64,000 bases of DNA from contig NZ_PCPZ01000002.1 of NCBI RefSeq assembly GCF_002979865.1, forward strand, positions 248,001 to 312,000, read 5' to 3'. Source of the stretch: Arthrobacter sp. MYb214. GTDB lineage: Bacteria > Actinomycetota > Actinomycetes > Actinomycetales > Micrococcaceae. The position numbers and the translations under genes were made by a program. Positions 16,540 through 24,608 of this stretch are shown piece by piece. The notes beneath the pieces were generated by a model that had not been told where the DNA came from, did no database searches, and worked only from the letters and a program-made list of their open reading frames with translations. Numbering within the stretch: position 1 is the stretch's first letter; each line of letters starts with the position of its first letter.

Positions 16540-18339
16540 CTATCCGAGCAGCTCGGACAGTTCCAGCCAGCGCTCTTCCAACTCGTCGATCTGCGATTGG
16601 TACTCGTTGATCTCAGCGGTGAATTTGCCCAGCCCTTCATAGTCGCTCTGGTCATGATCGGCCATCTTGGCGTGGACCTTGGCGATCTTTTCCTCTAGCT
16701 GGCCGACCTTGCGTTCATTGGCATTCAGTTCCTTCTGCGCGGCACGCAGCTCTGCGCCCGAAGGGCCAGCAGGCTTGGCGGCAGTTTCGGAAGAAGCCTG
16801 CGAAGGATTGGACCCGCCAGTGGAACCTTCGGCAGCTCGCAGCAACAGGTACTCGTCCACGCCGCCGGGCACGTGGCGGAAGTTGCCGTTCAGGATCGCG
16901 TACTGCTGGTCGGTGACGCGTTCGAGCAGGTAGCGGTCGTGGGAGACCACGATCAAGGTGCCGGGCCAGGAATCCAGCAGGTCTTCCAGGGCCGCCAGCA
17001 TGTCGGTATCGACATCATTGGTGGGCTCATCGAGGATCATCACGTTGGGCTCATCCATCAGGATCATCAGCAGCTGCAAGCGGCGGCGCTGGCCGCCGGA
17101 GAGTTCAGCAACCTTGGTCGACAGGTGTGCCGAGGAGAAGCCCAAGCGCTCCAGCAGCTGGGCCGGGGTCAGGTCCTTGCCATCCACATTGAACGTGGTG
17201 CGGTAGCGGGCGAGGATTTCGCGGACCTTGTCCTGGCCGATCTGCTCCAGTTCGCGGAACTGCTGGTCCAGCACGGCCAGCTTCACGGTCTGGCCGCGCT
17301 TGATCTTGCCGCCAGTTGGCTCCACGGTCCCGGCGATCAGGCCCAGCAAGGTGGATTTGCCGGCACCGTTGGCACCGAGCAGGCCGGTGCGTTCGCCCGG
17401 GCCGATGCGCCAGGTGAAGGGCTTGAGTACTTGCTTGGCGCCGAAGGAGACCTCCGTGTCCAGCAGGTCGATGACGTCCTTGCCCAGCCGGCTGGTGGCC
17501 ATCTTCTGCAACTCCAGCGGGTTGCGTGCCGGCGGGACATCGGCGATCAGCTGGTTGGCTGCCTCAATGCGGAACTTCGGCTTGGAGGTACGGGCCGGGG
17601 CGCCGCGGCGCAGCCAGGCCAGTTCCTTCTTCATCATGTTCTGGCGCTTGTTTTCGGTGACCGCGGCGATGCGGTCGCGTTCCACGCGCTGCAGCACGTA
17701 GGCGGCGTAACCGCCCTCGAAGGGCTCGACCAGGCGGTCGTGCACTTCCCAGGTGGTGGTGCAGACCGCGTCGAGGAACCAGCGGTCGTGGGTGACGACC
17801 ATCAGGCCGCCGGCGTTCTTGGACCAGCGGTTATTGATGTGCTCGGCGAGCCAGGAGATGCCTTCGACATCCAGGTGGTTGGTCGGTTCGTCCAGGATGA
17901 CGACGTCCCAGTCCTGCACCAGCAGCGCGGCCAGAGCCACGCGGCGGCGCTGGCCGCCGGAGAGGGTGCTGACCTTCGCTTCCCAGTCCAGGTCGGCGAC
18001 CAGCCCGGAGATGATGTCGCGGATGCGCGCTTCGCCGGCCCACTCGTGGTCGTCCATCTCGCCCACCACGCAGAAGTGCACGGTCGCTTCGGGATCCAGG
18101 GTGTCCGACTGGTCCAGCACGCCCACGCGCAGGCCGTTGCGCTTGGTAACACGCCCGGAGTTGGGCTCGATCCTGTCAGAGAGCATGCCGAGCAGCGAGG
18201 ACTTGCCTTCGCCGTTGCGACCCACCAGGCCGATGCGGTCGCCATCGGAAATGCCGATGGTTACCGAGTCGAAAACGACATGGGTGGGATATTCCAGATG
18301 TAGGGCTTCGCCCCCGAGTAAATGAGCCACAATTTCCAT
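16540..18339 (-). CDS. ABC-F family ATPase (Uup/EttA-like)
   Basis: The 599-residue soluble protein carries two ABC ATPase domains and no TM segments. Domain 1 has Walker A LVGRNGEGKSSL, signature LSGGQRRRVAL and Walker B VVILDEPTNHLD. Domain 2 has LLGANGAGKSTLL, LSGGQRRRLQL and VMILDEPTNDVD. A charged linker joins the domains, and a C-terminal coiled coil (about residues 530-597) resembles Uup. ABC-F proteins bind the ribosomal E site or DNA junctions; this type is housekeeping rather than an antibiotic-resistance factor, although that cannot be excluded. ATG 18339 is preferred over TTG 18357 because GGAAC lies just upstream and the family begins at this point. Confidence 0.93.
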   Translation of the reverse strand: MEIVAHLLGGEALHLEYPTHVVFDSVTIGISDGDRIGLVGRNGEGKSSLLGMLSDRIEPNSGRVTKRNGLRVGVLDQSDTLDPEATVHFCVVGEMDDHEWAGEARIRDIISGLVADLDWEAKVSTLSGGQRRRVALAALLVQDWDVVILDEPTNHLDVEGISWLAEHINNRWSKNAGGLMVVTHDRWFLDAVCTTTWEVHDRLVEPFEGGYAAYVLQRVERDRIAAVTENKRQNMMKKELAWLRRGAPARTSKPKFRIEAANQLIADVPPARNPLELQKMATSRLGKDVIDLLDTEVSFGAKQVLKPFTWRIGPGERTGLLGANGAGKSTLLGLIAGTVEPTGGKIKRGQTVKLAVLDQQFRELEQIGQDKVREILARYRTTFNVDGKDLTPAQLLERLGFSSAHLSTKVAELSGGQRRRLQLLMILMDEPNVMILDEPTNDVDTDMLAALEDLLDSWPGTLIVVSHDRYLLERVTDQQYAILNGNFRHVPGGVDEYLLLRAAEGSTGGSNPSQASSETAAKPAGPSGAELRAAQKELNANERKVGQLEEKIAKVHAKMADHDQSDYEGLGKFTAEINEYQSQIDELEERWLELSELLG

Positions 18340-18527
18340 TTTACGTTCCGGGAGCAAATCGAGGCCCTGGCAGGACCATCTGAGCGTGTGCCGTGCCAGG
18401 GGGCTTGGGCAGTTTAAAGCAGAGAATAAAAGTGAGTTTAGCTACGGTGTTTTGCGATTTCGCACATCGGGCTGATCATGGCAGAATAATTAGCGTGCTT
18501 GTCGGGCATGACCTGCGCAAGCCATTT

Positions 18528-18602
18528 TCCGCCCTGGTGTAATGGCAACACGCCAGCCTTTGGAGCTGTGCATTCTAGGTTCGAATCCTAGGGGCGGAAC
18601 CA
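18528..18602 (+). tRNA. tRNA-Gln (anticodon TTG)
   Basis: The cloverleaf is complete. Acceptor stem: TCCGCCC (18528-18534) with GGGCGGA (18592-18598). D stem: GTGT/ACAC. Anticodon stem: four of five pairs around the loop CTTTGGA (18558-18564), giving anticodon TTG at 18560-18562. T stem: CTAGG/CCTAG with loop TTCGAAT. The discriminator is A18599 and CCA is encoded (18600-18602). The C27-T43 pair is mismatched. It is followed by a short hairpin and T-run and then glmU. Confidence 0.93.
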
Positions 18603-18608
18603 ATGATG

Positions 18609-18640
18609 AAGCGTCACGCAAGTGGCGCTTTTATTTTTTA
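18609..18640 (+). terminator. tRNA-Gln terminator
   Basis: Nine-bp stem (one G-T pair) with GCAA tetraloop, followed by a T-rich run (TTTTATTTTTT), 7 nt after the tRNA CCA end. Confidence 0.8.
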
Positions 18641-18735
18641 ACCAGTTTCAGCGCACCCCGGAGCTCGCGATAGACTTGCTTTGAGGTTTTACTTCTCTGC
18701 CCAAAACCTTGAATCCAATTTGCAGGAGAATGCAC

Positions 18736-20187
18736 TTGAGTGATCAGGTCAACGCACCAGTAGCTGTCATCGTCCTAGCCGCCGGCGCTGGCACTCGCAT
18801 GAAATCGGCGAAGCCGAAGATCATGCATGAAATCGCAGGTCGGTCGATGATTGGCCACGCACTCTACGCGGCTTCCGCGTTGGAGCCGCAGAACCTGGTA
18901 GCGGTGGTCCGCCACCAGCGTGATCTGGTCGCAGAGCACATTCTGGGACAGTTCCCTTCCATCACCATTGCCGACCAGGATGAAATCCCGGGTACCGGCC
19001 GCGCCGTGCAGTTGGGCTTGGAAGCCGTGGACCCATCGCTTGAAGGCACCGTTGTGGTGACCTATGGCGATGTGCCGTTGCTCACCAGCGAGGTGCTCCA
19101 GGAACTGGTTGCTACGCACGAGTCGAACCGCAACTCCGTGACCGTGCTGACCACCGAATTGGATGACCCTAACGGCTACGGCCGCATCCTGCGCGATGAA
19201 CAGGGCGAGGTGGCAGGAATCCGCGAGCAGAAGGACGCTTCGGCAGAAGAACTGCTGATCAAGGAAATCAACTCCGGCATCTACGCTTTCGATGCCCAGA
19301 TCCTGCGTTCGGCGCTGACCGAGGTCACCACCGAAAATGCGCAGGGCGAAATGTACCTGACCGATGTGCTCGCCATCGCCCGCGCACGCGGTGGCCGCGT
19401 CGCCTCCTCGCAGATCGCTGACCGCTGGCAGATCGAGGGCGCCAACGACCGCGTCCAGGTTTCCAATCTGGCCCGCATCTACAACGAGCGCAAGACCGAA
19501 TTCTGGATGCGCCAGGGCGTGACCATCGTTGATCCGGCGACCACGTGGATCGACGCTGACGTCATGATCGGCCAGGACGCCACCCTCAAGCCAGGCACCC
19601 AGCTGCACGGCGAGACCATCATCGGCGCCAATGCCACTGTTGGCCCGGACAGCACCCTGACCAACGTGGTTGTTGGCCAGCGCGCTACCGTGAAGCGCAC
19701 CGACGCCACCGACTCGCGCATCGCTGATGGCGCCTCGGTTGGCCCGTTCGCCTACCTGCGTCCCGGCACCGACCTCGGTGCGGATGGCAAGATCGGCGCC
19801 TTCTACGAAACCAAGAACGTCACGATTGGCCGTGGCTCCAAGCTCTCGCACCTCGGCTACGCCGGAGATGCTGAAATCGGTGAATTCACCAATATCGGCT
19901 GCGGCAACATCACCGCAAACTACGATGGCGAAAAGAAGCACCGCACCAAGATCGGTTCGCATGTGCGCACCAGCTCCAACACCGTATTCGTTGCCCCGGT
20001 TGAAATCGGGGACGGCGCCTACACCGGAGCCGGAGCCATCGTCCGCAAGAACGTCCCGGCCGGTGCCTTGGCACTGTCTGTGGCACCGCAGCGCAACTCC
20101 GAGGGGTGGACGCTGGAAAAGCGCCCAGGCACCTCCTCGGCTGACGCAGCGTTCAAGTCCTCGCTGAACTCTTCGGCTTCCGAGTAA
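18736..20187 (+). CDS. glmU: Bifunctional GlcNAc-1-P uridyltransferase / GlcN-1-P acetyltransferase
   Basis: GlmU makes UDP-GlcNAc for peptidoglycan and mycothiol from GlcN-1-P, acetyl-CoA and UTP. The N-terminal domain opens with VIVLAAGAGTRMKS and has QLGLEA and VTYGDVPLL. The C-terminal half is a left-handed beta-helix of hexapeptide repeats, with the acetyltransferase motif THLGYAGD-like SHLGYAGDAEIG and NITANYDGEKKHRTKIG. The 483 residues from TTG 18736 fit the family, and TTG lies 7 nt after an AGGAG. ATG 18730 is too close to that Shine-Dalgarno, and 18709 is upstream of it. prs follows 72 nt downstream, the usual actinobacterial order. Confidence 0.95.
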   Translation: MSDQVNAPVAVIVLAAGAGTRMKSAKPKIMHEIAGRSMIGHALYAASALEPQNLVAVVRHQRDLVAEHILGQFPSITIADQDEIPGTGRAVQLGLEAVDPSLEGTVVVTYGDVPLLTSEVLQELVATHESNRNSVTVLTTELDDPNGYGRILRDEQGEVAGIREQKDASAEELLIKEINSGIYAFDAQILRSALTEVTTENAQGEMYLTDVLAIARARGGRVASSQIADRWQIEGANDRVQVSNLARIYNERKTEFWMRQGVTIVDPATTWIDADVMIGQDATLKPGTQLHGETIIGANATVGPDSTLTNVVVGQRATVKRTDATDSRIADGASVGPFAYLRPGTDLGADGKIGAFYETKNVTIGRGSKLSHLGYAGDAEIGEFTNIGCGNITANYDGEKKHRTKIGSHVRTSSNTVFVAPVEIGDGAYTGAGAIVRKNVPAGALALSVAPQRNSEGWTLEKRPGTSSADAAFKSSLNSSASE

Positions 20188-20259
20188 TTCAGCTACAGAC
20201 TTCATTTCCTCGACAACAACCTCATACGTGATAGCGAAGCGAGCGAGAAAGCAAACCCC

Positions 20260-21240
20260 ATGAGTGAAATCAGCCATAACGTCGACAAGAAGCTGGTGCT
20301 GGCCACCGGTCGTGCGCACCCTGAGCTGGCTGCAGAAGTAGCCAAGGAACTCGACACCGAACTGCTGCCGTTGAACGCCTACGACTTCGCCAATGGCGAG
20401 ATCTACGTGCGTTCGGATGAGTCGGTTCGCGGCAAGGACGTTTTCCTGCTGCAGTCCTACCCAGCACCAACGAACAACTGGCTGATGGAACAGCTGATCA
20501 TGATTGACTCGATGAAGCGTGCTTCGGCCCGCCGCATCACTGTCGTGGCGCCGTTCTACCCTTACGCGCGCCAGGACAAGAAGGGCCGCGGCCGCGAGCC
20601 GATCTCGGCCCGCCTGGTTGCCGACCTGTTCAAGACCGCCGGTGCTGACCGCGTGATTTCCTGCGATCTGCACACCGCGCAGATCCAGGGCTTCTTCGAC
20701 GGTCCGGTGGACCACCTGTTCGGCTTCCCGTTGCTGGCTGACTACATCAAGTCCAAGGTCGATGTAAATGAAGTCACCGTGGTTTCCCCTGACACCGGCC
20801 GCGTGCGCGTTGCCGAGCAGTGGGCAGATCGACTGGGCGGCACCCCGCTGGCCTTCGTCCACAAGTCCCGCGATCTGACGGTGCCTAACCAGGCCGAGTC
20901 CAAGACCGTGGTTGGCCAGGTGGAGGGCCGCATCGCGATCCTGATCGACGACATGATCGACACCGGCGGAACCATCGCAGGCGCTGTGCGCGTGCTGAAG
21001 GAAGCCGGCGCCAAGGACGTCATCATCGCGGCTACCCACGCGGTCTTCTCGGATCCGGCTGCCCAGCGTTTGGCTGATTGCGGTGCCCGCGAGGTTGTTG
21101 TCACCAACACCCTGCCAATCCCTGAAGAGAAGCGTTTCGAGAACCTCACCGTGCTCTCGATCGCCCCGACGATCGCCCGCGCGATCTCGGAAGTATTCCA
21201 CGACGGTTCGGTCACGAACCTGTTTGACGGCCGCGCCTAG
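20260..21240 (+). CDS. prs: Ribose-phosphate pyrophosphokinase
   Basis: PRPP synthetase transfers pyrophosphate from ATP to ribose-5-phosphate, feeding nucleotide, His and Trp synthesis and, in actinobacteria, decaprenyl-phosphoryl-arabinose. The 326-residue class I enzyme shows the flexible loop ARQDKKGRGREPISARLVADL, the metal/ATP site DLHTAQIQGFFD, and the PRPP signature ILIDDMIDTGGT. Length is normal. It follows glmU and is closed by a hairpin. In most relatives rplY comes directly next; here 3.3 kb of accessory DNA intervenes. Confidence 0.96.
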   Translation: MSEISHNVDKKLVLATGRAHPELAAEVAKELDTELLPLNAYDFANGEIYVRSDESVRGKDVFLLQSYPAPTNNWLMEQLIMIDSMKRASARRITVVAPFYPYARQDKKGRGREPISARLVADLFKTAGADRVISCDLHTAQIQGFFDGPVDHLFGFPLLADYIKSKVDVNEVTVVSPDTGRVRVAEQWADRLGGTPLAFVHKSRDLTVPNQAESKTVVGQVEGRIAILIDDMIDTGGTIAGAVRVLKEAGAKDVIIAATHAVFSDPAAQRLADCGAREVVVTNTLPIPEEKRFENLTVLSIAPTIARAISEVFHDGSVTNLFDGRA

Positions 21241-21259
21241 CAGCCCTCGTTTCGCAAAG

Positions 21260-21293
21260 CCTCTGGCCGGCACCTTAGGGTGCCGGCCAGAGG
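21260..21293 (+). terminator. prs terminator
   Basis: Perfect 15-bp GC-rich stem with a TTAG loop, 19 nt after the prs stop; the T-tract is weak. Confidence 0.75.
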
Positions 21294-21415
21294 CGGTTAA
21301 GCGATCATTGACAGTGCCCGTAAGAGGAACCTCAGCTGGGACGCTGTCTCCGACTCTGATAGTCGAAGGTAACTAGGGCGACAGTATTTCCCAGTAACGT
21401 ACTGGTGCATGCTTG

Positions 21416-21421
21416 TATATT
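21416..21421 (+). promoter_or_regulatory. -10 hexamer TATATT for a leaderless gene
   Basis: TATATT ends 6 nt before ATG 21428. No Shine-Dalgarno is present, so a leaderless mRNA is predicted. Confidence 0.6.
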
Positions 21422-21427
21422 GGTCCC

Positions 21428-21718
21428 ATGCGCGCCATAGAAACAGTTCACGCGGAACCACGCGACTCGGATGATTCGCCCTGTTACCGAGTCAATTTTT
21501 GGGAAAAACCTCGTCCTGGGTATAGCTGGAACTTAGATGCTTTTGTACTGATTGGAGTGCAGGACGTATCTGAGGCACTCCGTTGGGTGGAGGAGCACGC
21601 GAATGGGAGGCCCTTCGAACTGTTCGCAGAAATGGGCTCCGAGCCCGAGAAACCGCTCGGTACTCCGCGAAAAGCATCTCTTATCCGTTTACTCGGAAAC
21701 AATCCCAATGCTGGTTAA
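21428..21718 (+). CDS. Small conserved hypothetical protein
   Basis: The 96-residue soluble, acidic protein has mixed alpha/beta character: a strand-rich SWNLDAFVLIGVQDVSEALRW core, then a helix and PFELFAEMGSEP. No catalytic motif is recognised. The central part resembles short uncharacterised actinobacterial proteins of unknown function, so it is probably real. The frame is open from 21413, but the TATATT box picks ATG 21428. It is the first gene of the accessory stretch between prs and rplY. Confidence 0.6.
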   Translation: MRAIETVHAEPRDSDDSPCYRVNFWEKPRPGYSWNLDAFVLIGVQDVSEALRWVEEHANGRPFELFAEMGSEPEKPLGTPRKASLIRLLGNNPNAG

Positions 21719-21787
21719 GCCTGCGAGGGTTATTAACAATTGACGTTCGGATCGCAGCGCTAAATAACATCAAGTGCGCTCCCGGCA

Positions 21788-21805
21788 GAGGAACCTTCTG
21801 CGGGA
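21788..21805. repeat. Copy of a short AGGAACCT-type element
   Basis: AGGAACCTTCTGCGGG is the best of three related noncoding copies; the others are near 21325 (AGGAACCTCAGCTGGG) and 22802 (GGGAACCTCCTGCGGG). All lie between small genes of the accessory stretch. They are short, so chance is possible. Confidence 0.3.
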
Positions 21806-21890
21806 CGCCGCGCTCCACACATTTCTTTTTGCAGACCCATCAACCTTGGATCCTCATCGGCGCTACAAACATCGCTGGATTGCCAGTTGT

Positions 21891-21896
21891 TAGCAT
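21891..21896 (+). promoter_or_regulatory. -10 hexamer TAGCAT for a leaderless lipoprotein gene
   Basis: TAGCAT ends 6 nt before ATG 21903; no ribosome site is visible. Confidence 0.55.
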
Positions 21897-21902
21897 GAGA
21901 CC

Positions 21903-22304
21903 ATGCGAACCGCCACAGCTATATCCACCATTGCACTTTTAAGCTTGCTTCTTTGCTCGTGTTCGCCAGGTGGAGTGAGCATACCGTCGGGTCATGAAGA
22001 CCTTCCGCAATGCCCTCCAGCTTTGATTGAAGCAAATGGCCTGCGCGATCTCGGAGAACCTGGCTGTAACTTGCAAGGGTCTTCTCTCGTTCTTCCAGAT
22101 GGAACAACCTTAGAAGTTGGCGAAGTTGGAGCAGTCCAAAGCCAACAGTTCATTTCGAGCGAGGGGTCTCAAAACTCAGAGTATTTGGTGGTGAATTGGG
22201 GTGTTCCTGGCGTAGGAGTCAGCAAAATTACGTCTGGGGAAACCGTCAGTTGGGCAACTAGCGATGCTGCACGATACCTTCAAGAGCAACAGCTACGACT
22301 TTAG
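21903..22304 (+). CDS. Small putative lipoprotein
   Basis: The 133-residue protein begins with a signal peptide (MRTATAISTIALLSLLL) and a lipobox LCSC, with lipidation expected at about Cys20. The mature part has two further Cys (in LPQCPP and EPGCNL) that could form a disulfide, followed by strand-rich sequence ending in WGVPGVGVSKITSGETVSW. It should be attached to the outer face of the membrane. No family is recognised. Predicted leaderless. Confidence 0.65.
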   Translation: MRTATAISTIALLSLLLCSCSPGGVSIPSGHEDLPQCPPALIEANGLRDLGEPGCNLQGSSLVLPDGTTLEVGEVGAVQSQQFISSEGSQNSEYLVVNWGVPGVGVSKITSGETVSWATSDAARYLQEQQLRL

Positions 22305-22398
22305 GCTTTCAAGGCGCCCGGGCACTAACGGATTGCGGGACAATATCCGTTCTGATACTTCCGAGATCCGGCATATACGACTTTGAATCGTTGTACGA

Positions 22399-22710
22399 CT
22401 AATTCTTCGGAATTTTAGTAAGGCTGAACGGAGTATGGTTCAACAAACCATTGCGAGCTATCAGCGTAGTTTCGTGGTCTTTCCCCACGGTGAAAGTCGT
22501 TGGCGATTGTCCCATGAGACTTTCAGAACCTCGATAGCGGATGCCCGCGCTAACGACGTGATCGCCAGCTTCTACAAAGCTTTTCCAAGGAACGCCCCAT
22601 TGCGCGGGGTGTTCAACACCGTCGACGGACACGAACGGTTTAGCAAAGACACGAAGGAACGTTGAAGAGATCCAGTGCGGATGCACAGTGATTACTAGAG
22701 AAGATGGCAT
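22399..22710 (-). CDS. Small beta-rich hypothetical protein
   Basis: The 103-residue protein lacks a signal or TM segment. Its pattern (FVSVDGVEHPAQWG, GDHVVSAGIRYRGS, TTFTVGKDHETTLIARNGLLNHTPF) resembles short all-beta actinobacterial domains with a conserved RNG.LNH.PF end. Function unknown. TAGGCT ends 6 nt before the ATG, supporting a real, leaderless gene on this strand rather than the shadow frame on the other. Confidence 0.6.
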   Translation of the reverse strand: MPSSLVITVHPHWISSTFLRVFAKPFVSVDGVEHPAQWGVPWKSFVEAGDHVVSAGIRYRGSESLMGQSPTTFTVGKDHETTLIARNGLLNHTPFSLTKIPKN

Positions 22711-22716
22711 TTTCCT

Positions 22717-22722
22717 AGCCTA
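22717..22722 (-). promoter_or_regulatory. -10 hexamer TAGGCT for a leaderless gene
   Basis: On the minus strand TAGGCT ends 6 nt before ATG 22710. Confidence 0.55.
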
Positions 22723-22779
22723 TCCAAATACCCCATTGTTCCTGCTTTTCTAGCTGGGGAGTCAAGCCCTATAGCCGGC

Positions 22780-22818
22780 CCCGCTGGAGGAGAGCCTGCA
22801 AGGGGAACCTCCTGCGGG
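22780..22818 (-). terminator. Candidate terminator downstream of the interrupted GNAT gene
   Basis: Arms CCCGCTGGAGG and CCTCCTGCGGG (22780-22790 and 22808-22818) pair at 10 of 11 positions around a 17-nt loop, 12 nt past the GNAT stop on the minus strand. Confidence 0.5.
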
Positions 22819-22829
22819 CAGTCGAAGGG

Positions 22830-23537
22830 CTATGCCTCGAGAATAACGCTGGTTTGGGTTCCTACGTATTCGAATCCTGCGCGGAGTGCCGTGCGAATCG
22901 AAGCGGTATTGTCCGTGCGGGCGCGCCACTGCGGAATGAGACCGCAGTTCATTGCTTGTTCCATTGCGATTGCAACAGCATTAGAACCGAACCCACTTTG
23001 CCGTTTCTCGGGTGCTGTGAGGACTCCGAGGTGAGCCAGTTTTCCTTCCCAAATATCGTAACCGGCACCCGCCAGTGGTTGTGGCCCATTGTTGCAATCG
23101 CTGAGTAGGACAAAGGTACTCTCCATCTCGCTCAAGCCTACTTCCGCCGAATCGTCGGGCAGGCAGATGTTCTCCAGTGCAATAGCGTGCTCTTGCTGGC
23201 GGCTCGCTGTCGGTCGGAGACTTGGGGTCGGTGGTGCTGTGTCGCAGTAATACAGTTCCGCTTCGCCGAGAGCTTGGCCGCCATATGGAGCGCTGATTTC
23301 CATCAGTTTCGCATGACTGGCAAGTTCGGCGTCGGTCAAGTTTTGGGCAGCTTCTTTCGCCCAGGAAGGGCCTACCAGAATCCCAGTTCCGAACAAGGAA
23401 ACAAACATGAGCAGGGCACTATCGTCCTTTTCGCGATACACCCGATTGCCTTCGATTTCCAGAGCTTCCGGGGGGACGCCAAGGATCTGCGCCTAAGCCA
23501 ATTGAATACTTGTGATGGTGCTGGATTTTAGCTTCAT
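22830..23537 (-). pseudogene. GNAT family acetyltransferase interrupted by an in-frame TAG at codon 15
   Basis: Reading from ATG 23537 the frame gives 14 residues ending QLA, then TAG (23495-23493), then continues uninterrupted as AQILGVPPEALEIEG and through a complete GNAT domain to the stop at 22830 (236 codons in all). The downstream part has AHLGVLTAPEKRQSGFGSNAV (acetyl-CoA loop) and a C-terminal RTALRAGFEYVGTQTS. Related GNATs usually have Trp before the Ala at this spot, so a single TGG-to-TAG change explains the stop. A TAGTCT box 6 nt before ATG 23537 shows that the original promoter and start are still there. Internal restart at GTG 23441 would give a 203-residue protein lacking the N-terminus; stop-codon readthrough is the other alternative. 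Confidence 0.65.
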
Positions 23538-23543
23538 CCAGAA

Positions 23544-23549
23544 AGACTA
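23544..23549 (-). promoter_or_regulatory. -10 hexamer TAGTCT of the interrupted GNAT gene
   Basis: TAGTCT ends 6 nt before ATG 23537 on the minus strand, the same geometry as the intact leaderless genes nearby. Confidence 0.55.
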
Positions 23550-23570
23550 GCCGATTCGAGAAGTAAGGAT

Positions 23571-23892
23571 TGCTTAACTAATTTCAAGGAAAGAATATGA
23601 ATAATGAATCCGGCCAAATATCAATGAACCCCAATTTAGTTTCCTAGCAGTCGACCTGAATTTGGGTGACATGCTCCTATAATCCTCATGGCCAGCCAAG
23701 GATTTTTACATTCCCGCAAGCCGGTCGTCATACGGGATATACGTGTTCTTGACTCGGCTAATTTTTGAAACACCGAGTTTTCAAACACTTCGGATTCCCA
23801 TATACCCCGCCCGAGAAAATGCCCGGTGAAGGTGCCTTATACAGACACGGAAAACTATTATTTATGGTGGATCAAGGACCAAGAGGGGCAGC
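23571..23892. other. AT-rich intergenic region with a possible 26-codon ORF
   Basis: No established gene is seen. A TATAAT (23678-23683) lies 4 nt before ATG 23688, which opens a 26-codon frame ending at 23768 (plus strand); this could be a small protein, a leader or chance. A short inverted repeat TTTGAAA/TTTCAAA lies near 23765-23790. The plus-strand frame 23771-24004 is judged a shadow of the following gene. Confidence 0.35.
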
Positions 23893-24394
23893 ATGGAACT
23901 TGGCATACGCCAGGTCGCTGTGGGAGGGCTGGAACGCGCTGAGCTACTGCAACGCATGGTCCAAACAGGGGTTCAGCTTAACGACTACGCCAAAATGCTG
24001 TTAGCCCACCGGATTTTCGATGAGGTTGTGTCGGCCCCAAAAGGTGACCGTGGTAAGTCGTAATCTGCGACAGCTTGGTCTGGAGGTCGGAGCAACGTTG
24101 ACTCAGGTCCTTGAACGCGCAGTCAGCGTCGGATTGAAGTTGTGCCCCGCCATGACCGGCCCGTATATGCGACTGGATTTCCTAGACCAAGCGTCTTCCA
24201 ACAATTCAGTGCTCAGTGATGGGAAGAAGCCGGCTGATTCGTTGACCGTCGCTTCCGCGGCACCCGGCGATCAGGAATTCCCGCGCGGATTCTATCTGCG
24301 GATGGTGGATGGAGTGCCGTGGCTGCGCGGTTATCGCTGCGATGACGCCCACGGCTTTACGCTGGACGATACTTTTATTTTCCAAAGCCGTTGA
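23893..24394 (+). pseudogene. Conserved hypothetical protein gene broken by a +1 frameshift
   Basis: From ATG 23893 the frame encodes MELGIRQVAVGGLERAELL and on to a stop after 56 codons. A second frame, shifted by one base, then continues with VVSRNLRQLGLEVGAT, LCPAMTGPYMRLDFLDQ, FPRGFYLRMVDGVPWLRGYR and ends at 24394. Together they resemble a single family of about 165 residues, in which an N-terminal SIRPVSV..L.RAELL part is followed by ELGL..GAT and by a C-terminal FPKGFYLR..DGV.WLRGYR. Removing one A from the AAAA run at 24039-24042 joins both halves into 167 codons. This is most simply a recent 1-nt insertion; sequencing error or ribosomal slippage on CCCCAAAAGG cannot be excluded. Molecular function unknown. 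Confidence 0.65.
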
Positions 24395-24452
24395 GCGGAA
24401 TCCAGGAATAGTGGCGTTCGCTACAGGTTTTCCCGTTGGCGATGGCAGCTGG

Positions 24453-24458
24453 TAGAAT
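24453..24458 (+). promoter_or_regulatory. Candidate -10 of rplY (TAGAAT)
   Basis: TAGAAT would start transcription near 24465, leaving a leader of about 145 nt before rplY. No good -35 is visible at 17 nt. The leader has no obvious strong hairpin. Confidence 0.35.
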
Positions 24459-24608
24459 TGTTGACTGTGCCCAGGCGAGGGAAACACCAGCAATGGTGGG
24501 ACCGTTATCGACAAGGCCGGAAAAGCTCTTTCATCTCCTAGATGTTGGATGCTTCCCGAGTCCACGCAAGGGCCTTAACGAAGCATTCATTTCCTAAGGA
24601 GAATTATC

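Noticed and set aside
16873-18303. 476-codon frame opposite the ABC-F gene
   Set aside because: Antisense shadow of a strongly conserved ATPase gene.
18775-21273. 832-codon open frame antisense to glmU and prs
   Set aside because: Both opposite-strand genes are certain and cover it completely; no ribosome site or family resemblance.
22435-22665. 76-codon plus-strand frame opposite the small gene at 22399-22710
   Set aside because: The minus-strand frame has a -10 box at leaderless spacing and a beta-rich pattern, while the plus-strand frame has neither.
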